Shown here: positions 51,091 to 61,900 of the stretch, piece by piece
How positions within the stretch are numbered: position 1 is the stretch's first letter
Layout of the letters: each line of letters opens with the position of its first letter
Source: Paralichthys olivaceus
Lineage: Eukaryota > Chordata > Actinopteri > Pleuronectiformes > Paralichthyidae
Reading direction: 5' to 3'
Length of the DNA: 64,000 nucleotides
Assembly (NCBI RefSeq): GCF_024713975.1
Contig: NC_091093.1
Span: 7,992,001 to 8,056,000, forward strand
Position numbers and translations under genes: made by a program
Notes under the pieces: generated by a model
What the model was told of the DNA's origin: nothing
The model's database searches: none
Seen by the model: the letters and a program-made list of their open reading frames with translations, nothing else

Positions 51091-53073
51091 AAAATATTTA
51101 GTTGACGTCATGTTTAGACTGCAAAATGAAATCCAAAATAGAGAGAAAATTGTTTAAAAATGGGTCCATAGTGAGCTCTGCATGTCTCGCCCTCTAATAT
51201 CCAGTGGATTAGTTCGGTGTAAGTCAAACCTCGTGAGGAATTTTAAGTGTGAGTGGAAAACCAGGTATAGACAGCTGTGGAAACACCTCAATTCATCCAA
51301 CTGAGCTGGTATCAGAGTTTACTGTAATCAGAGGACTCAACTTCTCCTTCTGTGTATTCACAAACTTTGCTAATGATCAGAAGTCATTTGGGACTTGTTC
51401 CACACTTACTTTGGTTATTTACAAGTCATAAACAAATTGTAAAAGAGTCGTTTAGTGTTGCTGTTAGATGGGAGGTGGAAAGGGGAACAAAAGTACAGTG
51501 GTAAGTTGAAAAACAGACAGAGCATAGCTGCTGCTATTCCTTTGTAACAGTGAATCATACTTTTTACATTTTTGTCCCCAGCCCTGCGTGATGACAGACC
51601 TTCGGATGAATAAGTGGCAAGAGAAGCTGCAGAGCATACTTCTGCACAGCTTGATTTTTCACCAACCACAGGAATCCATTTCCAATCGTCTATTGTGCCG
51701 TAAAATGTAAACAAATTCCATCTAGTTTAGTTAGATTTGCTCCAGTCTGTTGTAACCACTGCCATACACCTTAAAATCCTCCAACCTGCCCCCGTCCAAC
51801 CCCCTCACCCCACCTCCTCATCCAGATTCTGGGAGCAAAATCAAAACAAGCACGAGTGGTGCAGCCTCAGGGAGTTGAGTGTGCGGAGGGAGGAGAGGGG
51901 GGATACAGAGGCAGCACTGTGCTGTAGCCCATTTTCTAAATTATCTTTATTCAACATTTCGCTGAAACAACCTCCCCCTCCGCCAAACCCCTCAGTCTAT
52001 CTTCACCGCTCCAAAGTGGGAGTGACCCTACAGGATTTAGGAGGCTCTTGTCTCTCGTAGGTACAATGTTTCATTCATGATAGCCGTCAGTGAATGGGCT
52101 GACCTGCTCTCTGTTTTCAGGGCAGGGGGTGCTGGAGTCAAGGGCACTAGGGTTCCCTCAGGTCTAGAGCACAGAGACCCCTTTTATAGACCACTGCCGC
52201 ATTAAGAGCATCAACAGAGAGAGAGGGAAGAGTCTGGAGGGGGAAAGCCTGACAGAAAGTGTTGTTGGATGTGCAACAAGATGGAGGCTGATTAAAGCCA
52301 CAATGCTGTAGGTTGCGGTTTGGAAGAGGAGAATGGGGTGGGTGTCTTGGAGGAGGAGGTGGGTGAAGTTTTCCATCTCAGAATCCCCCCCTGTCTGGCT
52401 TACATTACTGTAATGATATTCTGTGCACTTTTTGGGGGCAATATAAATTGGCGGTGCTCCCGGAAACAAGAAACAAAGGGAGCGCAAGGGTCAAAATTGC
52501 ATCCAAAGTTTTCCTGGCAGCAACATGCATAACACCGTGGGCCACGTGAACCAATTACAGCCCCCTCCTCAGCGCAGCCACAAATGCAGCACCCAGCGGT
52601 TCTCCATCCTGTTGTTCCAGGACTCGAGGCCACGCTGCTCTCTGTTCTAACCAAACAGTCTGGGAGTGATTTACACCTGGCATGCCAGGTGAATGGGATT
52701 ACCCAGATGGTGGGGAGGAAAACTAACATTACTTCAAGTCCTGGTCAGATGAAAAAAAAAAACACTTGTTAAACCTAAGGTAGCCGCTCCGTGTTTTGCT
52801 GCTTTTAGGAGAACTTGATGTGTTTTAACCCCAAATCAGTGATGATATTCACAGGATTTTATTGTCTTAGAGTATTTTAAAGAGAATCATTACTGTACTT
52901 ACATAAAGTTCAAGGACTCACAAGAAACAGGTTTAAAAAACATTGCTCAATATTGAAAACCACAGAGCAGAGATATCCTGGATTTTATTCCCTAGCATGG
53001 ATCAAGCTCAGACACTAGGTATATACTATACCTATATATTGACCATAATGCAACTGGACGGTGCCTTTATTGA

Positions 53074-53940
53074 GGCTACATCCATGCTAATATGTTTTTG
53101 TTTTAAAACGAAAACGATCTACGTCCACACTTGTATTATCTCCTCTGCAAATGGTTGCATACTTAGAGCAACTAGTGCCAACAAGAAACAGCAATGATGA
53201 AAACTAAAAGCAAGGTTTTCTTAACTGACAGTGAAGTTGAACTGTTACTAAAGCTGCTTTCAGACTTGCATTGAATTCCACAGATCCTCTATATTTTCTC
53301 TGGAGGAGGCGCATGTGAGAATGGAAATAATGAGAGTCTCAGCAGTTTCTGCGGACGTTCTCCACCTGGCCTCCTTATACAAAGTCTGTAGAAAGTAAGC
53401 GGGTGAGGGGAGGGGTGGTGAAAAGGTGGTGTCATACATGTCAGTAGAAGACACTGACAAAGATGCGAAGAGTTTGTGGTGATAAGAGCTGTAAACTAAA
53501 TCATGTGATCTCTGCAGCAGAATTAATACATCACTTCCTGCCTCTATCTGTTGCTCCACCTTTCACCTGAATAATGTGGAGGATTTGTTGTTCCCGCTGC
53601 GTTGTGCATGTGTGAAAGGCAAAGTCTGGGTAAACTTGCTGACCCAACTCCGGACTTTACCTGCACGTCATGTCTGAAAGCGGCTTTAGGGTTTACACTT
53701 TGCATTCTGCGCTGGTAGTCAAGTTGTCACCCTATGGTCATGACTGATGAAAACAAATCAGGAAGCAAATGAGAGTGACATTATTTCCCAACATCTCTGT
53801 TTTTGCCTGTCCAGACTGCAAAAAAGCCCTGGAGTGTTCAAAGTACAACAGGTCAAAAGACACTCGAGTTTGGACGGCAGGTGAAAACGTAACACCAGTG
53901 ATGCGTTTGACAACTAAAATGTAGTAGTTTGGATGTAGCC
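53074..53940. mobile_element. DNA-transposon-like element, split by an insertion
   Basis: Ends with perfect inverted 10-mers GGCTACATCC (53074-53083) and GGATGTAGCC (53931-53940); weaker similarity continues inward (about 30 bp). The middle, 53248-53688, is a different inverted-repeat element. No coding capacity and no clear target duplication; superfamily not assigned. Confidence 0.55.
53248..53688. mobile_element. MITE-like element nested inside 53074-53940
   Basis: Left end CTAAAGCTGCTTTCAGAC and right end GTCTGAAAGCGGCTTTAG are inverted with one mismatch over 18 bases. About 441 bp, non-coding. Lying wholly inside the other element, it inserted later. Confidence 0.65.
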
Positions 53941-54084
53941 ACTGTCACAACATCCACAAATTCCAAATCCTCAGTCTGTAACACAGGCTTTCTGTTGATC
54001 AAGTTGTAGCTCGAAACCCTGATGACGTCACTATGACATCATCAGGGTTATTTTCTCCCAGTGCCCCTTTAAAACTGATCTGTT

Positions 54085-54245
54085 AGGGCGACATGGCTCA
54101 GCAGGTGGTCGTCTAATGATGAGCAAGATGCTGATACCTCAAACTGCCCCTAATGCAGTATTATCAGTGTGTGTGAATGAGTTATGGTAAACACTTCAAG
54201 TGGTAGAGAGAATAGAAAGGTGCCATATAAATACAGTCATTTACT
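54085..54245 (+). repeat. decayed SINE-like element
   Basis: Starts GGGCGACATGGCTCAGCAGG (tRNA A-box-like), continues AAACTGCCCCTAATGCAG and TCAAGTGGTAGAGAGAATAG and ends GGTGCCATATAAATACAGTC, the order of a common teleost tRNA-derived SINE as I recall it. The B box is lost. Confidence 0.6.
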
Positions 54246-54840
54246 TTATACTTGATCCTTTTCATATTTGTGGTGATGCTAATCCAGTGAAGATCTGTCT
54301 TTGACATTGTAAAATGGTTCACTTTTTAATATCTCGGTTTTTAGGAGCTTAACTCTGACTAAATGTTACATTACTCTTCATACATTGAGTGCTACAGTAT
54401 GGGCTAATTTTGAGCCATCAGTGAAAGAAGTGTGACTGTCACGGTGCAGTGACACGAGCTGGATCTGTCATGAGCTGCAGAGGAGCTAGTGACGATTGAA
54501 GGAAACAAGATCATTTTCTTTTAATAAATTCTTTGTGTTTCTCATAGTTCTGGAGACTTTGGTGAATTTAGTTTCCATAGTTTTCCTGACTTCCATACAA
54601 ATCATATAATTATAAAATGTCCTTACTTTCCCCGGCGTGCCTTCCTGTCTCCTCCCCTCATGAAGCCGAGCCAGCTGTTACTGCAGAGCGGCCTTCCAGA
54701 TGATGACGACGACGGCAAGGGAACAGCAGCGCTGCTCCCCCGACAGCACATAAATCTTTCCATAGGTTCTGAAAGCGTTTGCCCTGCGCTGTTGACAAAA
54801 CGTCTGAAGAGCTTTCAGACTACAGAGACGCCAGAGACTG

Positions 54841-55915
54841 CCATTTTATTTTCCACTGAATTTCTCATTTAATAAATACATTATATAAAATCACAGCTGT
54901 ATAAACATTCAAATAAAGATTAAAGTAAACAGCAGTGCGGAAGTCTTGTCAGATGACACACAGTATTTATACTTTCCCTCATTTGACTTCGGCTTCAGGT
55001 ATTCTCTCCAAAATGATTTTCACAAAGTACAGCTCCCTTTTCACAGTTTTCAAGCACTTCACCTGTCTAATATGAAAACAGTGCGTGAAGACTGAAAACA
55101 GCGTGGATTATCAGCCTACCACCACTGTTAAGCCTTTCACTATTTCACAGAGGCCCAGTTATAAGGCTTTCCTTGAGCGCCACAACTTACTGTATCCCTC
55201 AAATCCCCGTCCACTGCCAAACCTAAGAAAATGCAAGTCTAGAGTAAATAAGGCAGAGGCCGCACCTCTCCAGTTTTCCCCTCATAGTGGTGGAGAGGGC
55301 TCCATCAGTGGAGAGAGCATGGTGAGCCTGTGGTTGACCCACAGTAAAGGCAGTGGGTAAATGGGGGGGTGAGGGAGTGTGTGCATGTTTGCAAGGGCCT
55401 CGATATAATATTCTTAATACTACAGTTCAAAATCCTCATGATACCTAACATCACAGTTTATATTTGATTGTATCATCAGGTTTTCTCAGTTTTTCTGAAT
55501 GACTGTCTCAGTTTAACTTGTTTACCATGTCAGTGTGGTATTGTTGTACAAGCTGTCCTTCATTTACATATCAATGGTGTGTCAGGAGGAGGGATTTGGG
55601 CGAAGCAGTGCACCAGTGTAGCGCAAGAGCCGGAAACTTTCAAATTCACCTCAGTGTGCAAATTCAGATTCCACTATCTATTTTTAGTAATTTACAAGCC
55701 AAACAGTTTTATTCCTCCAAATATTAATAATCTGATAGAAATACTTCCGGCAACCATGACCATATTTTGCCTTTGACTGCAGTATCCCACCCGCACACAT
55801 TGAGTTGGTAAGGGTGAGGTGTGATGCAGATTTGATTTGGCTCCAACAGAAACCTGGTCAGGTGGAAGTTCTGAGTCCATGAGTATCCCCGCTGGTCCGC
55901 TGGTCCGCTTCAAGC
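54841..55915 (-). other. ulk3: ulk3 3' untranslated region (inferred)
   Basis: On the minus strand, sequence after the ulk3 stop has no coding signal. Complement AATAAA hexamers occur at 55708-55713 and around 54843-54850, either of which could end the transcript. Confidence 0.4.
55708..55713 (-). terminator. possible AATAAA poly(A) signal, ulk3
   Basis: TTTATT on the plus strand, about 200 bases after the ulk3 stop on the minus strand. The choice between this and a more distal signal is not settled by sequence. Confidence 0.35.
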
Positions 55916-55932
55916 TCACTGCAAACAGCAGG
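55916..55932 (-). CDS. ulk3: ulk3 terminal coding exon (17 nt)
   Basis: After CTCCTCAG, the bases CCTGCTGTTTGCAG and TGA complete serine and give CCLQ-stop, so the protein ends RSSCCLQ, next to the recalled human ending RSSCTLQ. Acceptor, phase, residues and stop position all agree, which is strong for so short an exon. Confidence 0.8.
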
Positions 55933-58900
55933 CTGAGGAGAAAGCAGTGATTGTTGTGTTAGGCTTCACTTTTTTTGAAGAATGTAACACGTTTACAATT
56001 TCAAATTTCATTCTATAATTTAAAAACCACACCAGTCATTCTCTGAAGTGTTTGTCTGTTATTGCCCTCACAATTATACAGAACAATATTTTATAAGTTT
56101 AGGACAAATTATGTCCCACTCAAAAACAGGTCAGTGCTTGGTCCTTGGATTATCATACTTACTGTTACATTACTGTGTTCCTTTACACATAATGTGGATT
56201 AAAACTGTTTTGACATTTTCTCTTAACCTACTTTCTCTCAGCCTATTCTATCAACCTCTAAATCAATCAAATCAGTGATTTTAAATGCATTCTAATTAAC
56301 TATATCTTTCTTTGACATAATGAAAAAAGTAGCCCTTATAAGGGTAGTAATGTCATAGTAATGTCATCATTATTATCATTATTATAAAGAAATTAGTTTT
56401 CCTCCTTTTCATATGTATTTACTATGATCCTGCTAAATTGTGTATACAGCATAGGTGCACTCTTCTTGTGTTAACTGTCAAATACTGCATTAACTAGACA
56501 GATATATTACAACAGTCCTCTGCATTTTTCAATGAGCTACATGGTCCCCTTCCATTAGTTGCTAAATAAACTGAACCAGATTGGTGAGAATATACGTACA
56601 GTATCTAAAACATACTGTCATTTATAGATTAAGTACTGTAAACACATTTCAACGTGACAACACCTCTCTGAAGAGCTCTGAGTCTTTGCTCCTCAGGTCC
56701 ATACACTGATCATGCAGGTGATGTAAGTCTGTGAGGGCTTAATGAGTCTGGGACGTTTTTACTTGCAGCGTGACATCAGAAAGGTACGCAGTCTGAGAGT
56801 CACAGTGTGATGTTCTCAGAATACCTTCTCATCTTATTTTGGTGTAGTCTAAGGTCAACAGGAACACTCCCACCGCTGCTGGGACCCTCTCCTGTCTGGC
56901 TGCTGCTGGATCAGTGCCAGCTAGCGTGGCTGACTGCTCTGTGGTTTTATTAAAATAACAGCAGCAGAATAAGAAGCCACGTTCTTCAGGAAACCTGAGC
57001 GGCCTTGAGAGTCACTGGTGCCCTTCCCCCATACCAATTTTTTTTTATTCACAATTCCCTAGGAATTTCTTGCTGGGAACAGGATATTGTCTCGGCTTTA
57101 GGTATCCTCTAACCATCTCGAGGCTGAGGCAAGAAAATACTAGGAACAAGAATATGTGCATATAGTTTACAACTAGGGAAGTGTTATAAAATGCAATTCA
57201 TATAAATAATAAATTGGTTTGAATACAGTTTAGTGGTTAATTTAAGTTTAAGTTCATTAAAACTTTCCATTAAATAATGTGCTGTGAATATGTGAAAGGA
57301 ATAAAGTGACGGTGTGTGCTGTTTGTGTTTTAAGTCACTTTTTGCTCACACTACGTCTCACTTTCACAAGGTAGTCTTTACAAGAGGGCAGAGGACAGAG
57401 CGGCCCTGGGCTGCACTGAAATGAAATCAAAGAGCCAGACAGTCCTGCGGAGTGGCCGGCACAGAAAGAGAATGGCTCATATTTTATTAGTGGAAAAATG
57501 TTCGCTGAAATGACATCCCATTATGACTTTAGAAGACCATTCCTCACTTAACCTCCACATATTAGTCACATATCTGCCTGCAGGTTCAGCACATCAGAGG
57601 AAAAGTTTGAAAAGTAGGGAAACTCACAGCTTCTGACAGAGTCGGCAAGAGGTTCTCGATCCAGAGACACGTCTCTCTGAGTCTCCTGCATCTGGTTATA
57701 ATAAAGATATGCAAGTAAATCCACCTATAACTAACAAGCAAGCAGCAAAATATGGCCAGATAAATACAAACACAAAGGCCTGGGATTTAGGGTTTTCAGG
57801 AATATTGGTATTAAGATGATGTAGATTTACAATGATGTAACACAAATCTTTTTTCAAATGAAATAAGTTCTGTGTTCTGAGACACAATTTAGGGGTCACA
57901 TGCTTACCTTGATGTGTTTTTTGAGGTATTCAGCTCTGCTCATAAGACTTTTAATCTGGTGAGACAGAAAAGTCCAATAAATTTAATTACAACAACTGGT
58001 TTTCTTTGGCAATATGTTTCCTACCGTACTTTTTTTCCCCCTAAGCTTGCTGTGTGCCTTTAGGGATGGCTCTGTTGGTTTGCTGGTCAATCACTCTCCA
58101 AATAACTCAACAACTATTGGATTGACTGACATGATGCACAGATATGCATGGTTCTCTGATGAATCCTGTCAACTGTGGTGTTTTAAAATGTGTGTAGTTA
58201 TATCAATCTCTATTACTGCATATGGGTTGCAAGCTGGAGGCTGTGGCATCGTACACACCTGGTATTAACATGTGGTTTTTGTGATCTGATCTCAAGTGGA
58301 CAGCTCTAAATACAGGTGTGAACCATAGACTGTGAACCATGGTGTGAACACACTCAGACTGGATATAGATCCAGTCAAACCAGACCACATTTGGAGGCGG
58401 GATGGGAGCAATCAGATGCTTCCCTGAAAGTATTTTGATGAGAGTGTATGTATTAAAGACAAACAGTGGTCAGATCAAATAATGAATGCAGTTGATTAAA
58501 GAATCCTCACTTTAAGTATTCGGTCCACATGTATCCCTTTTTAAATTGTGGAAAACACCAGATGTGTTTTCTGAGCTGAGTTTGTTTACTGTCTATGTGC
58601 AGCAGGGAACAAAAAAAACTTTAAAAAGCATGTTGACGTCCACATCCAAATCAGATTAAAATGATCAGCTCTGTTTCTGGCTCTTTCTGTTATTTTTTCA
58701 AACCATTTCATATGGTACACATTTGCAAGTAGTAACTGCTGTCAACATATGCTCGAGGCTGCCCTTTTTACTTTAATCAGTACTCTGGTGATGATGAAAG
58801 TTCTTGGCTGAACTTCATACTTAGTTGTATCCCCTCTCTGGGTATTACTGCAGCGACTTCTGAGGTCGTAATAACGGGAGACCTAAACTGATGGCTTAAT

Positions 58901-61900
58901 GCCCCTTTAAAACACGTCCTCTGTGGTAAATAATCATTGTGACCACAGGTTTTTAGTATCCAGCCTTGACCCCAACCTCGTGTAGCCACAGCGCTTTAAT
59001 CACAACTCCTTTAATCACCACGTACAACCATTGTGGAAGAAATCTACAAGAGTGAGCAGGACACATTGATAATATACAGAGTAACATGGAACATCATTGG
59101 GGTAAAAACGTCTGAGACCATTTACCATCGTCTAAGACTTTTGGACCCCAATGTACGTCTACTGAAACACAGGATATGTATTAAGTTAACATACACTGGT
59201 TCAATCAAACCTGTGTCTCATATATGAGAAGTCAAGATAGTGATTTGCAGCTTTGAAAGGCTAAAGTGAGCTCTACAGTTGATATGAACGCACGTGGAGG
59301 CCAGACATGGTGGCATGTGTTGGTTCTTTTGGGTTCTCACATGCACACATGCTTTCGATCAAACCCCCCCGTCTCTCTAATGCTGTGTTAGATTATTACA
59401 GCCGCATCTGAATTTACTTAAGACAAGCACCCATAAAACTTCAAATAGGGAGGTCTATGAGGCCCACTCAACCCCCCTATTTGTTGGTGAAATACTGTAG
59501 TCTGTTATAGACTTAGATGCTGGTTAAATAATGCACAAAAACAAAAGGTCTACCAGCATTAATGGCAGGCATGCACAAGTGTTTGACATGTGTTTGTTTG
59601 AAAAAAATATCTAGCTGCTATTCAGGGTCTTGATTCCGAAAAATGTATATAATATGTTAAGGTTGGTGCACAGGTATATATACTGGTGTATATTAAAGGT
59701 TATTATTATTTATTTCTTTATTCTTTGATTGGAACATAATGTTTATATGCAATATATTATGCAGTCTAAACCAAAAATGCTTTTTGTAACACAGTTCATC
59801 AAGTTACGTTTGTCAGATGTTTCACTTCATTTAACATTGTGTTTTTTCAAGAAATGCAGAAATCATGTGAAATGTAAAGTGGATAAAAAGACCTGGATTT
59901 GACCTCAATACACGTACTTGCAATATGATGGTAAACTGGCCAATCGACCTTGGTGGAGGGTCGTGCTCTCCAAGTGCTCTTCCAGTTTGAGCTTTTTTTT
60001 TTTCTTTCCTCAAACTCCTGAGGGAAATAACTGCTAACAACAGTTAGTTGCTAACTTTCTCTCTCTTCTGCATAAAGCTTAAAGAAACAGAATCTTGTTC
60101 ATTTCCAAGAATGTTTCACGTACAAGGACTTTGCCTTGGAGTTTTGGTGCATAACAATGAACATAGTGAGCAGATCAATAAGAGCAGATGTTATTAAGTT
60201 TGCAGAGCTGAAGGGACAGACTGAGACGGATAATCCTCCACTTCACTCCATGGGAATCTTTTCACACACAAGTGGTCATGTGATCCATCGCTTATAGCCA
60301 CTTTAAGTATCTAATTATAAAGTGGACAGTGATTTATGTGTATGAAACAGTTCTACAGATGACAGATTACATTATTTGAACACACGCACATATGACTGCA
60401 GGACGAAGGCTCATGGGTTATGTGATGGACTAGCGTGCTCTCCTAACTAGGTGAACAGCCGGGGGCTCGTTGGAGGTGACAGATAAGTTGTTCCTACCGT
60501 GAGCACTCAACCAGAAACCCTTCCGTCCTTGCACACTCACCTCACCGTGGAGCAGCTCTCTCCTGCGGCCCTGGGGCTCAGCTGGCTCACCAAGAGAGAA
60601 ACAAAATAAGACACAATAATAATGAGCAGAGCAACGCAGGACAGAGTCACTCCACCACCTAATCACCTACTCAGTGACTAGATTGGATTTTTTCTGGCGT
60701 GCAGACTGGGGGCTCAGGGATGGAAATGGTTCTAATGTAGGCCAATGTTTTCACAGTCAGTTATCCTGGAGGGGAGAGTGACAGGGAGCAAAAGAGGGAG
60801 GAAAAGAGGGAGGAAAAGAGGGGGGTGGGAGGAGGAGGAGGAGGGTTCTCTGTTGGCAAAGGCATGTGGGGAAGCTGTACAACAAAGAGCTCCAAGCCAA
60901 ACAAAGAACCAATGTTTTCTCCCCACAATCCCCCTGGTGGTTATCTTATGTGCCACACAGCCAGGCTCCCTGACAGCAGAGAGGGAGGCTGGTTGGGATT
61001 GCGTGGGATCCACTGACAAGATGGAGGTTCTTAACAAATAAACACACTCAAAAATTAGATTTAACTATCCCAGTCCAAATTTTGCAAACAATTTCTCGGG
61101 CTCAACACTATAAAATAAGTGGACTCTGGCTGGACGGAGCTGAATGATGTGATATGATACTCTCATCCATTAGTAAGATAATAGTTTTTATTTGTTTCCA
61201 GTGTGCAATAACACAAAGAAATGAAGTGTGCTGCATGAATGGGAAGCAGATGGCAGGGCTCTTATACCACACACAGGGAGCTGGCACCAGGTCTCATTCC
61301 GACTCAAAGCCACATGTGGATCGCTCTATCCCACCTCTTCCATTAGGCCGATCTTCCAGATGAGCTCATGAGCCCGGGCTAATGAACGCCAGGCCACAGT
61401 GAGAGTCACTGAAGACTCCTCTATAGTGCCTCTGTCTGTCTGTTTGTCTGCCTTATTAAGTGTCCCTGTCCCTGTCCAAACCTATTGCTTCACTTTACTT
61501 TCACTCTGTCAGTTTGTCTTTCACTCTTTCTACATCAGTTGTAATTTTCCAGTCGTTTTTACATCCAGCTCAAAGTCTCTTTCTATTTGCCTCTCTCTGT
61601 TTGCACTTAAGTCTCCCTTAATGTATCTCCATACCTTCACTGGATATCCAATACATTATGTCTTTTCCAACCTTTCCCTTGTGTATTATTCTCTTTTCTT
61701 CACCTGTCTCTCAGTTTCTGGCTGTAACTCTGGTTCCTGCCCTCTGGTTCTCTACTCACTTACTAATTCACTTTGTATCCTCATGCACCTCTATCTTTCA
61801 AAATAAATCAAACATTATTTAAATTAAATTATGGTTTAAATTTCTAACTCAGTCACAAACTGCCAAATCTTGGGCTACAGTGGAGTGGCATAAAGCCATC

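Larger units (their letters stand above)
49821..54840. other. intergenic region gas1-like to ulk3
   Basis: Five kilobases with no recognisable exon. It contains a dispersed repeat at 50840-51090, nested transposon-like elements at 53074-53940 and a SINE-like element at 54085-54245. Confidence 0.6.

Noticed and set aside
56691..56760. Other candidate terminal exons for ulk3 near AG sites at 56737 and 57007
   Set aside because: Their phase-1 translations have no resemblance to the conserved ULK3 tail, whereas 55916-55932 gives SCCLQ and a stop.
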